From the NCBI RefSeq assembly GCF_900101845.1, contig NZ_FNAM01000004.1:62001-126000 (forward strand): DNA of 64,000 nt, given 5' to 3'. The notes under the pieces were generated by a model. The model was not told the origin of the DNA and did not search any database. It saw only the letters and a list, made by a program, of their open reading frames with translations. The position numbers and the translations under genes were made by a program. Below, in pieces: positions 1-9,072 of this stretch (the stretch's first letter is position 1; every line of letters begins with the position of its first letter). This stretch comes from Sporomusa acidovorans (GTDB taxonomy: Bacteria > Bacillota > Negativicutes > Sporomusales > Sporomusaceae).

Positions 1-618
1 GCAGGTGGCGTGATAAGTGCCATACCCATCTGTTTGCAGCAACTTAAATATAACTGTCGCCAAATCCACAGTGGACGTGGGCGAACCTATTTGATCATTG
101 ACAACCCGCAAGGTATTTTGCTCGTTTGCCAATCTCAGCATGGTACGCACAAAATTATTGCCCTCGCCATACAGCCAAGCGGTACGTACAATATAATGCC
201 GACTGAGGATTTGCCGCACCATTTCCTCTCCCTGCCATTTTGTCCGGCCATATACCGTCTGCGGATTAACCATATCAAATTCGCGGTATGCTTTTCTGCC
301 TGTTCCGTCAAATACATAGTCAGTGCTGACATATACCATCCGCGCTCCGGTTTCTAAACAGCCGGCAGCTAAATTCTGAGCACCAACAACATTCACCCGA
401 AAAGCGGCGTCTTCATCAGTCTCCGCTCCGTCTACGTTGGTATATGCCGCACAATGAATCACTGCGTCAGGCTTAATGTCCCGCATACACTTGGCTACTG
501 CTATTCCATCAGTAATATTGAGTGTATCACAGTCAGTCAAAACCAACTCCTGTTCGCGTCCCTGCTTTGCCACTTCGCAGCCAAGTTGACCATTAGCACC
601 GGTTACCAATATTTTCAT
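1..618 (-). CDS. rmlD: dTDP-4-dehydrorhamnose reductase, 3' part cut by window edge
   Basis: NADPH-dependent reductase for the last step of dTDP-L-rhamnose synthesis, in the cytoplasm. Seen: 206 codons from an ATG at 618, beginning MKILVTGANGQLG (Rossmann glycine motif). DAVIHCAAYTNVDGAE, VYVSTDYVFDG and a Tyr-x3-Lys pair in VYGRTKWQGE follow, all typical of RmlD. The family is about 280-290 residues, so roughly the last quarter lies outside the window. It follows rmlC by 56 bases and closes an rmlB-rmlA-rmlC-rmlD order. The identification rests on motifs and on the neighbouring rml genes. Confidence 0.93.
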   Translation of the reverse strand, partial: MKILVTGANGQLGCEVAKQGREQELVLTDCDTLNITDGIAVAKCMRDIKPDAVIHCAAYTNVDGAETDEDAAFRVNVVGAQNLAAGCLETGARMVYVSTDYVFDGTGRKAYREFDMVNPQTVYGRTKWQGEEMVRQILSRHYIVRTAWLYGEGNNFVRTMLRLANEQNTLRVVNDQIGSPTSTVDLATVIFKLLQTDGYGTYHATC

Positions 619-674
619 AATATCATCCTTTCACCCCATATATAAAGACGGGGCGGTTAACAAACCGCCCTCAT

Positions 675-1232
675 TCATCTCTGGTAAACAGGCAGCTTAT
701 CAGCTGCTATATTTTTTAACCTCGGATACACCTGATCCTTATCCGAAAGCACCGCATCGCCGATTGGCCACTGAATACCGATATCCGGATCATTCCAGAT
801 AATGCCCCCCTCTGCCGCCGGTGTGTACACATCCGTACATTTATAAGTAAAATACGCAGTATCACTTAGTACGCAAAAACCATGAGCCAATCCTGGCGGA
901 ATCCAAAATTGACGATGATTATCACCTGATAACTCAACCCCTACCCACTGGCCGAAAGTCGGCGAACCAACCCGGATGTCAACCGCTACATCATATACTG
1001 CCCCTTGCACGACTGATACCAATTTTCCCTGAGAATGTGGATTCTGGTAATGCAGCCCTCTTAGAACCCCACGAGTGGAATAGGACAAATTATCCTGAAC
1101 AAACTCTTCTTTTATACCAAGAACTTCATATTTCGGTTTACTCCATGTTTCCTGAAAAAAGCCCCGACTATCACCAAATACTCTGGGTTCAATAATAAGT
1201 ACTTCATTGAGCTTGGTTTTTATCACATTCAT
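675..1232 (-). CDS. rmlC: dTDP-4-dehydrorhamnose 3,5-epimerase
   Basis: Cupin epimerase converting dTDP-4-keto-6-deoxyglucose to the L-lyxo 4-keto sugar, step three of dTDP-L-rhamnose synthesis. The 185-residue protein has the family's usual length. Seen: EPRVFGDSRGFFQETW near the N-terminus, RGVLRGLHYQNPHSQGKLV with the catalytic His, and WIPPGLAHGFCVLSD. Start: a GTG at 1238 lies 5 nt after an AGGAG, and an ATG at 1232 lies 11 nt after it. I chose the ATG because the protein then begins MNVIKTKL as in homologs, but the GTG is possible. It sits 20 bases downstream of rmlA in the same operon. Confidence 0.94.
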   Translation of the reverse strand: MNVIKTKLNEVLIIEPRVFGDSRGFFQETWSKPKYEVLGIKEEFVQDNLSYSTRGVLRGLHYQNPHSQGKLVSVVQGAVYDVAVDIRVGSPTFGQWVGVELSGDNHRQFWIPPGLAHGFCVLSDTAYFTYKCTDVYTPAAEGGIIWNDPDIGIQWPIGDAVLSDKDQVYPRLKNIAADKLPVYQR

Positions 1233-1252
1233 ATGCACACACTCTCCTGAAT

Positions 1253-2134
1253 CTACTTCTCTTCGCCAGCAATCTGAAGTAAATACTTGCCGTATCCGTT
1301 TTTCTTCATCAAATCACCCTGAGCGGCCAATTGCTCCCGGGAAATATACCCCATTCGATAGGCAATTTCTTCCGGACAGGCTACCATGAGCCCTTGACGC
1401 TCCTGAATGGTCGCAATATAATTGGAAGCTTGCAAAAGTGATTCATGAGTTCCCGTATCCAGCCAGGCATAGCCCCGGCCTAACGTCTCTACCCGAAGTT
1501 TATTCTGTTCTAAATACAGCCGGTTTAAATCAGTAATTTCCAGTTCTCCCCTAGCCGATGGTTTCACAGCTTTTGCTAGTTCCACAACCTGATTATCGTA
1601 GAAATACAGTCCAGTGACCGCATAATTGGACTTCGGTTTTTGCGGCTTTTCTTCCAGACTAACGGCCTTGCCTGCTGCAGCAAACTCCACCACTCCATAC
1701 CGTTCCGGGTCTTTCACCCAATAGGCGAAAACTGTAGCCCCTTGCTCTTGTTGTGTCGCCTTTTGCAGCTTTTCGCTAAAGCCATAGCCATAAAAAATAT
1801 TATCCCCTAGTACCAGGGCGCAAGCCTCACCGGCAATAAAGGATTCCCCTATGAGAAAAGCCTGCGCCAATCCATCCGGGCTGGGCTGAACTGCGTAAGA
1901 CAGATTAATTCCCCATTGCTCGCCTGTTCCCAATAACTGTTGAAAACTTTCCTGATCCTGCGGCGTCGTAATCACCAAAATATCCTGAATCCCGGCTAAC
2001 ATTAACGTGGACAAAGGATAATATACCATAGGCTTATCATAAACAGGCATCAATTGTTTGCTAATCGATTTAGTAATCGGATAGAGGCGAGTGCCTGACC
2101 CACCGGCCAGGATAATTCCTTTTTTTATAGCCAT
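1253..2134 (-). CDS. rmlA: Glucose-1-phosphate thymidylyltransferase
   Basis: Makes dTDP-glucose from glucose-1-phosphate and dTTP, the entry step to dTDP-L-rhamnose. The 293-residue length is normal for RmlA. Seen: the nucleotide-binding [28 protein letters not shown] with the metal-binding Asp, [20 protein letters not shown], and [16 protein letters not shown] start at ATG 2134 is preferred because GGAGAGG lies about 9 nt upstream; an ATG at 2152 has no ribosome site. A GC-rich repeat and a four-helix-bundle gene separate it from rmlB upstream, which is unusual for rml operons. A broken second copy lies at 5272-5385. Confidence 0.95.
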   Translation of the reverse strand: MAIKKGIILAGGSGTRLYPITKSISKQLMPVYDKPMVYYPLSTLMLAGIQDILVITTPQDQESFQQLLGTGEQWGINLSYAVQPSPDGLAQAFLIGESFIAGEACALVLGDNIFYGYGFSEKLQKATQQEQGATVFAYWVKDPERYGVVEFAAAGKAVSLEEKPQKPKSNYAVTGLYFYDNQVVELAKAVKPSARGELEITDLNRLYLEQNKLRVETLGRGYAWLDTGTHESLLQASNYIATIQERQGLMVACPEEIAYRMGYISREQLAAQGDLMKKNGYGKYLLQIAGEEK

Positions 2135-2155
2135 TTTTTCATTCCTCTCCATATA

Positions 2156-2237
2156 ATGGCGCAGGGGGATGGGCTCTTGGCTCCGTGCCCCATACTCCGT
2201 GCTCCGCGCCCCGTGCCATGCGCCCTGCGCCCCGTCC
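2156..2237. repeat. GC-rich degenerate repeat island, left block
   Basis: Low-complexity sequence built from variants of CCGTGCC and CCCTGCGCC, between rmlA and the four-helix-bundle gene. Positions 2204-2231 are identical over 28 bases to 2750-2777 on the other side of that gene, a direct repeat flanking it. No coding role is visible. Confidence 0.8.
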
Positions 2238-2582
2238 CTACTCCCCTACTGTCTTTTTCAGAGCACGTACTTGTTTTTGCACCACTTCGCATTGCGAGCT
2301 TAAATTATTTATTTCAACTGAATAACAGCGTTGCGCTAATTCTAACTGTGTTTCCAATTCACATAAGCTTCCATGTGCAATATCTAAAAAATGATTAAAT
2401 TCCTTATCTCGCTTTCTTCCCCAACCCTCCGCAATATTCGAGGGTACAGAAACTGCACTGCGTCTCATCTGCGAAATCAATCCATGCAATTCATGTTGCG
2501 GAATTTGCTCCGTCATTTTATACACTTGAACAGTCAAATCCATTGCATCTTGCCAAACCCGCAAGTCTCGAAAACTAGACAT
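2238..2582 (-). CDS. Four-helix-bundle protein (23S rRNA intervening-sequence / S23 type)
   Basis: Small all-helical protein of 114 residues, of the family found inside 23S rRNA intervening sequences and related to the Avd accessory protein of diversity-generating retroelements. Seen: [18 protein letters not shown] at the N-terminus, then [18 protein letters not shown], the family signature, then [20 protein letters not shown]. The start at ATG 2582 has AGGAGG 6 nt upstream. GC-rich repeats flank it on both sides inside the rml operon, and no reverse transcriptase or rRNA is nearby. Its function is unknown; free-standing copies are probably mobile or selfish, which is inference. Confidence 0.85.
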   Translation of the reverse strand: MSSFRDLRVWQDAMDLTVQVYKMTEQIPQHELHGLISQMRRSAVSVPSNIAEGWGRKRDKEFNHFLDIAHGSLCELETQLELAQRCYSVEINNLSSQCEVVQKQVRALKKTVGE

Positions 2583-2592
2583 AAAGAACCTC

Positions 2593-2815
2593 CTAAAGTG
2601 GCGCGGGGCTATTGGCGCAGGGCACAGGGCGAAAGCTCGGAGCTGAGGGCTATTGGCGCAAGGCACAGGGCTCGAGGCTCGAAGAACAAGGCCTTATGCA
2701 CCGCACTCCGTGCTCTGTACTCTTCACCCCGTGCCCTGTGCCTTCTGCCCCGCGCCCCGTGCCATGCGCCCTGCGCCTTTCACTCCGCGCCCTGCGCCCC
2801 GAGCCCAATCCTCTC
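2593..2815. repeat. GC-rich degenerate repeat island, right block
   Basis: A purine-rich half (2598-2690, words such as GGCGCAGGGCACAGGGC) faces a pyrimidine-rich half (2690-2815, words such as GCCCTGTGCC), so the block could fold into a long imperfect hairpin. Within the first half a 25-nt unit recurs at 2606-2630 and 2647-2671 with one mismatch. Positions 2750-2777 repeat 2204-2231 exactly. The block runs into the 3' end of rmlB. Confidence 0.8.
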
Positions 2816-3850
2816 CCGCCGGTAACTGCCGTCAGTCACTCTATGGCACCATTCCAAATTGTTCAGATACCATTCCACAGTCTTGATAATCCCAGTCTCA
2901 AAGGTCTCAGCAGGCACCCATCCCAACTCTTTTTGAATTTTAGATGCATCAATCGCATACCGCAGATCATGTCCAGGACGATCCTTTACATAGGTAATCT
3001 GGTCCCGGTAGGATTTACCGTCATTACGTGGCCGCTTTTCATCTAAGATATTACACAATATATGTACAATATCAAGATTTTTCTTTTCATTATGTCCGCC
3101 GATATTATATTTTTCTCCTGGTTTTCCCGCTTCCAAAACTCTGAGAATAGCCCGGCAATGATCCTCTACATACAACCAATCCCGAACGTTTTGTCCATTG
3201 CCATAGATAGGCAGTGGCTTACCTTCCAAAGCATTTAAAATCATTAAAGGTATCAGCTTCTCCGGAAATTGATAGGGACCATAGTTATTGGAGCAATTGG
3301 TCATAAGTACCGGGAGTCCGTAGGTATGATAATAGGCTCGTACCAGATGATCAGACGACGCCTTGGATGCGGAATATGGGGAATTCGGCGCATAGGCCGT
3401 TTCTTCCGTGAAATAGCCGGTGTCTCCTAATGAGCCATATACCTCATCGGTTGAAATGTGCAGAAACCGAAACTGGTTTTGTTTGTCCTTATCCAACTCT
3501 CGCCAATATTTGCGTGCTTCCTCTAATAACGCAAATGTTCCCTGAATATTCGTACGAATGAATTCTCCCGGCCCGTCAATTGAGCGGTCCACATGCGACT
3601 CAGCAGCAAAATGAACGATGCTGTCAGGCTGATATTGAGTAAAAATATCATTAATTAACCCACTATCGCAAATATCCCCTTCAACAAAAATATAGTGGGA
3701 ATCTTGTTCGATATCCTTTAACGAATCTAAATTTCCTGCATAAGTTAACTTATCTAAATTAATAAGCCGAATCGCAGAATTCTGTAATGCAATATGGATA
3801 AAATTACTGCCAATAAAGCCGGCGCCGCCGGTTACAAGCATGGTTGGCAT
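2780..3850 (-). CDS. rmlB: dTDP-glucose 4,6-dehydratase
   Basis: NAD-dependent dehydratase making dTDP-4-keto-6-deoxyglucose, step two of dTDP-L-rhamnose synthesis. Seen: [11 protein letters not shown] near the N-terminus, [23 protein letters not shown], and the catalytic Tyr/Lys in [20 protein letters not shown]. The start at ATG 3850 has GAGAGG upstream. At 356 residues it is slightly long: the last 15 or so residues ([15 protein letters not shown]) are read from the GC-rich repeat, so the natural C-terminus seems to have been replaced when the repeat arrived. The catalytic core is intact. Confidence 0.94.
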   Translation of the reverse strand: MPTMLVTGGAGFIGSNFIHIALQNSAIRLINLDKLTYAGNLDSLKDIEQDSHYIFVEGDICDSGLINDIFTQYQPDSIVHFAAESHVDRSIDGPGEFIRTNIQGTFALLEEARKYWRELDKDKQNQFRFLHISTDEVYGSLGDTGYFTEETAYAPNSPYSASKASSDHLVRAYYHTYGLPVLMTNCSNNYGPYQFPEKLIPLMILNALEGKPLPIYGNGQNVRDWLYVEDHCRAILRVLEAGKPGEKYNIGGHNEKKNLDIVHILCNILDEKRPRNDGKSYRDQITYVKDRPGHDLRYAIDASKIQKELGWVPAETFETGIIKTVEWYLNNLEWCHRVTDGSYRRERIGLGAQGAE

Positions 3851-3990
3851 TGAATTGGCCTCTCTTTCTAATACGGATAATGACGCTTTAATCTTCTTGC
3901 ATAGTAATGCTTAAAACAAAAGCTCTACGATTTGTCTATTCAAACCCGCAATACTTTCAAATCGCACTACCTAACCCCGTGCAGGTTCGG

Positions 3991-4794
3991 TTAGCTAAAC
4001 GTGAGTAGTGCCCTTCTAATGGTTTCTCTATTTATTCCGGTTAACTGTGATAGCTTTCTGCCTGATAAGCCGGTATTATTTCTTAGTTTAAGTAAAAACT
4101 CCTTGAGAATTAACGCATTCTCTTTTTTAATCATATCCTTTAATGTCAGTCCGGTACTTTGCAAAGTATCCGCTAATAACCTTCGAACATCAGCCTCTAT
4201 TTTCTCATCCTCTTCACTGCAATTTCGAATATCAAGGCATACTTCACCGTTATACTCTGCATGAAACTGCCGAAACCGATTAAGAGCTGCCTCTGTTTCC
4301 CGGCCGAACATTCTTAAAACTTCAGCCATTTCAGGTAAATATCGTGTTACCCCCGGTCCACTTAAATAGGCCTGATAACTACTCCATTTGTACGTTTCGC
4401 TCCTGCTTATACCAGCCTTTTCAGGATTCTGGTGAACATAGCGGATAACCGTTAAGAGATAGCTGTCATTTTCTATATTCTCACTTTTATACCGGTCTTG
4501 AAATAGATGTCCAACCCGCTGGTATTTTTGATTAAAGTATTTTACATAGCTTGTTCCAATTCGTTTCATAAGTTTAGCAATGCCATTGCACCCTTCTTTT
4601 ATCACTAGATGAACGTGATTATCCATTAGACAATAGGCATATAACAAGCAACCTTCATCCGCTTTCTTCGAATACAAGAAATCTATGAAGGTCAATTTAT
4701 CTGCATCGTCTAGAAATATATCTCTTCGTTCATTACCACGTAACATTATGTGATAAATACCTGTTTTACTAGGTATCCTAGCACTTCTTGGCAT
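3991..4794 (-). CDS. REP-associated tyrosine transposase (RAYT, Y1/HUH family)
   Basis: Single-strand DNA transposase-like protein of the IS200/RAYT group. Seen: RIPSKTGIYHIMLRGNERRD at the N-terminus, the HUH metal motif in MDNHVHLVIKEG, and a candidate nucleophile Tyr in the helix SYLLTVIRYVHQNPEKAG. A C-terminal helical extension ends in an HTH-like stretch, GRKLSQLTGINRETIRRALL. About 267 residues from ATG 4794; an ATG at 4800 and a GTG at 4803 are also possible, none with a strong ribosome site. Just upstream, 4838-4856 reads GTCAATCAGAACCGTCCCT, resembling the short palindromic ends often found beside RAYT genes. It looks intact and lies among gene remnants. Confidence 0.85.
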   Translation of the reverse strand: MPRSARIPSKTGIYHIMLRGNERRDIFLDDADKLTFIDFLYSKKADEGCLLYAYCLMDNHVHLVIKEGCNGIAKLMKRIGTSYVKYFNQKYQRVGHLFQDRYKSENIENDSYLLTVIRYVHQNPEKAGISRSETYKWSSYQAYLSGPGVTRYLPEMAEVLRMFGRETEAALNRFRQFHAEYNGEVCLDIRNCSEEDEKIEADVRRLLADTLQSTGLTLKDMIKKENALILKEFLLKLRNNTGLSGRKLSQLTGINRETIRRALLTFS

Positions 4795-4862
4795 AGCCAT
4801 CACCCAATGCCATTATATACCATCAAAAAATAATTGTCAATCAGAACCGTCCCTAGTGGCTT

Positions 4863-5081
4863 CTAAAATTCGAGCGATAGCAGGATATTGATTGGGAAGT
4901 TAGGACGGCCATTATCGGCAGAGTATAACGGTGCAAAGGGTGCTTCATCAATCTGGCTGAAAACGTGTTCGTAAAATATGGGAGCCCAACTGGCCATTAA
5001 GCGTTTTTGTTGACTGGGGTGTAAATGCTGGAAGTCATCAAACAAGCGTTCCTGAAGGTGTGAATTATTTTTGCGAAACAT
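4863..5081 (-). pseudogene. N-terminal fragment of an IS transposase (IS1182-like)
   Basis: Only about 72 N-terminal residues remain. They begin MFRKNNSHLQERLFDDFQHL and run through SADNGRPNFPINILLSLEF, which resembles the start of IS1182-family transposases as I recall them. The frame stops right after LEF, where homologs continue for several hundred residues. The break coincides with the RAYT-linked AACCGTCCC sequence near 4848-4856, so the element was probably cut by insertion or recombination there. No catalytic DDE residues remain and no 3' part is seen beyond the RAYT gene. Confidence 0.7.
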
Positions 5082-5177
5082 TTATATTCGCTCACTTTCA
5101 AATATCGTTATGTTTATAATAATAATATTCGACTTCAAGCAGAAAATCCCTGTTCGCAATACCTACAAAACCTTATT

Positions 5178-5255
5178 TCATAAGGGCTTTAGGTCATTTT
5201 CTCTCGGTAACTGATACCCCTGTGCAGGGGGAGTTTTCGCAGTAGAATCATTCAT
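5178..5255 (-). pseudogene. 25-codon ORF after rmlA remnant, probably a cut-off gene start
   Basis: An ATG at 5255 lies 9 nt after a good ribosome site (AAGGAG) that overlaps the stop of the rmlA remnant, the arrangement of a translationally coupled operon gene. It encodes only 25 residues beginning MNDSTAKTPPAQGYQ before a TGA. I read it as the surviving start of a gene that once followed rmlA. It could also be a meaningless short frame. The sequence from 5082 to 5177 shows nothing I can assign. Confidence 0.3.
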
Positions 5256-5271
5256 ATGCTTCTAAATCTCC

Positions 5272-5385
5272 TTAGTCCTCTCCGGCAATTTGCAATAAAT
5301 ACTTCCCATACACGTTCTTCTTCATGACTTCTCCCGGGGCAGCTGTTTACTAATCCGATTTAGTAACCGGATAAAGACGCGTACC
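5272..5385 (-). pseudogene. Internally deleted rmlA remnant
   Basis: Both ends of an RmlA protein are joined with the middle missing. Reading down from 5385 gives GTRLYPVTKS, matching the N-terminal [10 protein letters not shown] of the intact rmlA. A one-base insertion then shifts the frame, after which SKQL is recognisable. Directly after it comes [17 protein letters not shown] and a stop at 5272, matching the intact C-terminus [18 protein letters not shown]. About 250 codons have been lost, leaving it non-functional. It shows that a second dTDP-sugar operon once stood here. Confidence 0.85.
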
Positions 5386-5439
5386 TTATAGTACGAATTG
5401 TTTAATAAAAAAAATTCATTTCAGATCTCTTTTGTCTTT

Positions 5440-5923
5440 TCATAATAACTCATTACTTCTGTTTCCACTAAACAACCAGAATATGCCTATCCCCATAGCA
5501 GCACCTGCAGTATCCAGCAGCACATCAGATATTTGCCCGCTCCGCCCCGTTGCTACAAACACCTGATGGAATTCGTCCCAAACAAAGCAACAATGCCAGG
5601 AGATATATCTTTTTCCCCTTCATACCGCTTATTCTAAGAGTCCTGGTCAGTAATAATCCTAACAGAAAATATATCGTAACATGTGCCAGTTTCCGTATAA
5701 ATCCATTATATTTTACAGCCAGCCGCTCAATCGTTCCCGCATCCCGATGAATTGGTATTACAAAGGCTGCCGCCGTGATGATAATCTTAGTCACCTTCAG
5801 ACTTAAACCATTAGACTCTTTTACAGGCTGAGCCGAAAAAACAAAAATACATGCTATCCAGATCAATATAACTGCCCAATGCAAGATCAGATATTTTATC
5901 TTAGCTTTTTTTATTGGCTCCAT
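5440..5923 (-). pseudogene. Frameshifted VanZ-family membrane protein
   Basis: The first part, from ATG 5923, reads as a VanZ-like protein with membrane segments (YLILHWAVILIWIACIFVFS; HVTIYFLLGLLLTRTL) and the family pattern of a conserved K(L/F)AH. After ALLLCL the frame is lost and ends at 5525. The rest of the domain continues in another frame: DEFHQVFVATGRSGQIS, DVLLDTAGAAMGIGIFWLF and then a stop at 5440. The conserved DEFHQ motif sits in the shifted frame, with a few codons also missing at the junction, so the gene is broken. VanZ proteins are poorly understood membrane proteins linked to glycopeptide tolerance. Confidence 0.8.
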
Positions 5924-5983
5924 ATGGCCTCTTTTCTACACCTTTTCGTTGGTTTTTCCCGCTGATTTACGGTTCCCATGTAT

Positions 5984-6366
5984 TTAGCTTTCCTGGCACT
6001 CAAACCTCCAGGCGTCCCGGCACATTGCCACTATATCCCGTTTCGCCTTCCATTGTAATTCCTTTCCAGCTTTTGTCGCATCCGCATAACATTCGGCAAT
6101 GTCTCCCGGCCTACGGTCAACAATCTCATACAGCACTGCAATGTCATTGGCCTCCTCAAATGTCTTCACCAGTTGCAGCACGGAAGTCCCTGGCTTGTCC
6201 CCAAATTATAAATATGTACACCTGTCGTTAGATGGTCAAGTGCGGCCACATGCCCTTCGGCCAAATCCATAACATGAATATAATCCCGAACCCCTGTACC
6301 ATCGATTGTCGGATAGTAGGTATGAGAGCCTATATAGCCGGCGCCACCTGTTACCAGTACATTCAT
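5984..6366 (-). pseudogene. UDP-glucose 4-epimerase remnant (deletion plus frameshift)
   Basis: Starts at ATG 6366 with [16 protein letters not shown], the GalE N-terminus, then jumps straight to [20 protein letters not shown], normally found around residue 200. About 190 residues are missing. After NLGTSQG a single lost base in a run of Gs shifts the frame. The true C-terminus continues in another frame as [16 protein letters not shown] and FEVVDRRPGDIAE-like sequence (here YEIVDRRPGDIAECYADA), ending at 5984. The product would be inactive. Any GalE activity must come from elsewhere in the genome. Confidence 0.88.
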
Positions 6367-6425
6367 AATCAACCAACTTCCGTTCCTGCAATGACAAAGA
6401 CTCCGCATCCTGCAAAGATTAATAA

Positions 6426-7973
6426 CTAATACTGCCAGCGCACACTAACCCCGGCAAAATAATTAGTATCTTCATGTCCACTAACGAAGCCGGCATTATT
6501 GATCCTCGCTATACCGAGTTGACTGTCGAGGAAAACACTCTCCCGCAGTTTAGTCTGATAGGCCAGCCAACCGGATTTTATCGTTTGGGAAACAACCGCC
6601 GACCTGTCCATCGTGACAAAATTAACATTTAATGATATCTGACTGTTCGTGTCCAGATAACGGCCTACCTTTACATAATACTGATTTGAATCGTGGCCTA
6701 ACGGATCGCCAATAATATCGCCCTTGTACACATATCCATTCGTATATAATTGATGATTATACCACCAATTGCTGGTATGAGCGTATTCTACCTTCATATC
6801 CCAAGTACCATCGTTATTAAGCTTGGGAATATATACCCCTACTCTTTCTGCTACTTTTGACGGCATATAGTTGGCTTGATCCTCACCATAGAGTTCACCA
6901 TACACCTGAACACCATTCCATTTAGGCAGCCGCAGTTTAAAATCCAGCCCGGCAATATTATTCCATTTATCAGCAGCGGCATCAGCGTTACGGCCTAACA
7001 GCCAATCCCTATAATCACCACTACTTAAACTATGCCCATTGCCGCCTACCATGGAGGTAAACGACAATCCGAAAGTAAAGTTCCGCTGCGGAGTAAATGT
7101 TCCTCTCATTGCTACAAACGAGGGGTTGTCCACTTCGTTGGCGCTCAGCTTCGTCCGGTTACTCTCCAGTTCACTATACATAGCCGTAAAATTCATCTCA
7201 CCAAGAAAACGGAAAAAACCATTGCTGGTATATGGCTCAAGATTCGATAATTTAATGGAAGTCAATGGCGTCATATTATTGCCAAGAATTAATGACCCTG
7301 TGGCACCATGTCCCCAGAAAACCGGATCTTTCCCCAGTTGAACGCCCATACCATTGATGCGGGTCTTCACATACCCGCTGGTCAGGGCTGCTTCGCCCTG
7401 TTGGTCTTCATCATAACTAAACCGCGGTTCCAAGGCAATAACCATATCGGGACTAATTTTTCCGAATAACTGCGCCTGGGCAATTACATTGCCATTTTGG
7501 CCATAGCGATACCCATTATTATTGCCATTAAGCGGCTGATAGCTGGCCCGGGGGCCAGCATCACCCTTACGATAGCCTACCGTATCGCCATGATAGGTAC
7601 CCAGTTCCAGCTGAACTTCCCGTAATTCCAACGATAAATCTGCCTTTTCCCCGGATAGTATCTGTACTTCAGCCGTTAATTCCTTTTCCAATTCCTTTTC
7701 CATATCGGCCATATAGGGCGGTAAAGGCCGTTTCCGGGACTCTGCCTGAATTTCGATCAGCCATTGGGCCATCTGCATCCGGGTATAAGGCTTCGTACCG
7801 TTGGGCATTGAGGTAAGATAACCCATGCCATCGAATTTTTCAATATATCCGTATAGTGGACTGGTCAAAGGAACATTGGGTGAAACAAAATCAGACGGTG
7901 CCGCCTGAACCCCGGTCGACAAAAGCCCAATTAATAGACTTGCGGCCAGCGATTTCTTCAATGACAAATTCAT
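6426..7973 (-). CDS. Wzi-like capsule assembly outer-membrane protein
   Basis: Outer-membrane beta-barrel expected to hold or organise capsular polysaccharide at the cell surface. Seen: a signal peptide ([20 protein letters not shown]), a periplasmic helical region to about residue 120, then barrel strands with [18 protein letters not shown] and [13 protein letters not shown], features of the Wzi family. The last residues, SVRWQY, end in an aromatic as outer-membrane barrels do. Start ATG 7973 (GGGAG upstream) rather than the GTG at 7976. A sigma-H-like promoter lies 29-53 bases upstream. It is monocistronic at the far end of the capsule region. Confidence 0.8.
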   Translation of the reverse strand: MNLSLKKSLAASLLIGLLSTGVQAAPSDFVSPNVPLTSPLYGYIEKFDGMGYLTSMPNGTKPYTRMQMAQWLIEIQAESRKRPLPPYMADMEKELEKELTAEVQILSGEKADLSLELREVQLELGTYHGDTVGYRKGDAGPRASYQPLNGNNNGYRYGQNGNVIAQAQLFGKISPDMVIALEPRFSYDEDQQGEAALTSGYVKTRINGMGVQLGKDPVFWGHGATGSLILGNNMTPLTSIKLSNLEPYTSNGFFRFLGEMNFTAMYSELESNRTKLSANEVDNPSFVAMRGTFTPQRNFTFGLSFTSMVGGNGHSLSSGDYRDWLLGRNADAAADKWNNIAGLDFKLRLPKWNGVQVYGELYGEDQANYMPSKVAERVGVYIPKLNNDGTWDMKVEYAHTSNWWYNHQLYTNGYVYKGDIIGDPLGHDSNQYYVKVGRYLDTNSQISLNVNFVTMDRSAVVSQTIKSGWLAYQTKLRESVFLDSQLGIARINNAGFVSGHEDTNYFAGVSVRWQY

Positions 7974-8001
7974 CACACTCCCATTAATAATAATAAAATA
8001 A

Positions 8002-8026
8002 ATTCGATCATACTGGCTTTTTTCCT
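8002..8026 (-). promoter_or_regulatory. Sigma-H-like promoter for the wzi-like gene
   Basis: On the minus strand the site reads ATAGGA, then 17 bases after AGGA, then GAATTT. It matches the sigma-H form AGGA-N17-GAAT, with a short leader of about 25 bases to the start codon. Confidence 0.6.
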
Positions 8027-8082
8027 ATCGAAACACTCAACCCACTGACCAAAAGTTAGGGATCCACCCCTTATGCCTACGG

Positions 8083-8850
8083 CTACTGGGCTTTAAAACG
8101 CAAAGCCGCTATCCCCAGGTATTCGCGAAGTGCTGTTCCTGAATTACTTAAAGCACCAGAACTTGGTGAAAATTTATTGAAATACAAATGCGTTGTCCGG
8201 GAAACCCGGTAGTCTGCCGGATAAGGCAAAACATCCATGCCGACGCGTTCAAAGTTCATCACCACCCGTGGCATATGAAACCCCGATGCAACCAGGATAG
8301 GACTGTTAAACCCATGCTGCAAGAGTATCTCTTTCGTATATAATGCATTTTCCGTCGTAGTCAGACTTTTATCATCAATAAATATCTGATTGTCCGGTAC
8401 GCCTAAGTCCATGAGAATTCTTTTCGATATTTGGGCTTCATTGCCAGAGTCGCTAAATACCTGGCCACCGGAAATGATAATCGGTAATCTTGTTTTTAAA
8501 TGCAAACGCACAGTCGTTAACAACCGGTTAGCACTGCTTCCCGACAATTGCCCCATTCCGCTGACATCAGGTGTATCTTTTGTTGCCCCATAACTCAGCA
8601 TTACAATAACATCCCGGTCAGTTACTTCACCTGGCGGTTGATACCGTTGTTCCAGCGATTGGATCAGCATATCGCCACAGGGAGATATAGACAGCAGATA
8701 AATTGTGAAAGCAACCAACCATGTAAATCCTGCCGCTTTTTTCCAGCGTTTAAATAATAATATGCCTAAAAATAGCAACCCAGTTATAAAAATACCAGGA
8801 GGTAATAGCCAATTGTAAAAAAACTTTACAACGTAAATCATCATTTTCAT
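8083..8850 (-). CDS. YdcF/ElyC-type DUF218 membrane protein
   Basis: Predicted inner-membrane protein with two N-terminal membrane segments (FITGLLFLGILLF and FTWLVAFTIYLLSI) followed by a DUF218 domain facing the periplasm. Seen: DRDVIVMLSYGATKDTP, RLPIIISGGQVF, DDKSLTTTENALYTKEIL and ILVASGFHMPRVVMNFER, the usual DUF218 blocks. Relatives such as ElyC and SanA affect envelope integrity and undecaprenyl-phosphate use in enterobacteria, so a role in envelope polysaccharide handling fits the context. The exact reaction is unknown. It stands alone between wzi and rmd. Confidence 0.75.
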   Translation of the reverse strand: MKMMIYVVKFFYNWLLPPGIFITGLLFLGILLFKRWKKAAGFTWLVAFTIYLLSISPCGDMLIQSLEQRYQPPGEVTDRDVIVMLSYGATKDTPDVSGMGQLSGSSANRLLTTVRLHLKTRLPIIISGGQVFSDSGNEAQISKRILMDLGVPDNQIFIDDKSLTTTENALYTKEILLQHGFNSPILVASGFHMPRVVMNFERVGMDVLPYPADYRVSRTTHLYFNKFSPSSGALSNSGTALREYLGIAALRFKAQ

Positions 8851-9072
8851 CCTTCATAATCTTGTAAGACTATTCTTAATACTATAAACTCCATACCATA
8901 CTTAATTAGTTATAAGCATTTCTTTTTTTGCCAATACTCTCGTAAAATCAAAATGAGATTGAAACATCAAAAAAATAGATTATATTCCTATCGTATTTTC
9001 TTAATGCTCTTTAATCTTGCTTATGTACTGTTTACAAACTGTTTTCGTCTTTTCTAATGCCTAAATGGTCCC
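8851..9072. other. Intergenic region after the capsule operon
   Basis: 222 AT-rich bases between rmd and the DUF218 gene. I see no strong terminator, no coding frame and no match to the AGGA-N17-GAAW promoters found elsewhere. A weak sigma-A -10-like TATAGT lies before the DUF218 gene. Confidence 0.5.

Noticed and set aside
2238..2582. Diversity-generating retroelement accessory gene (Avd)
   Set aside because: No reverse transcriptase, template repeat or variable-repeat target gene is present in the window.
2593..2815. Possible CRISPR array
   Set aside because: Repeat units are degenerate and partly inverted, spacing is irregular, and no cas genes are near.
2391..3046. Several overlapping plus-strand frames rich in Pro, Ala, Arg and Cys
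   Set aside because: They are translations of the GC-rich repeat and of the antisense strand of rmlB, with no family features.
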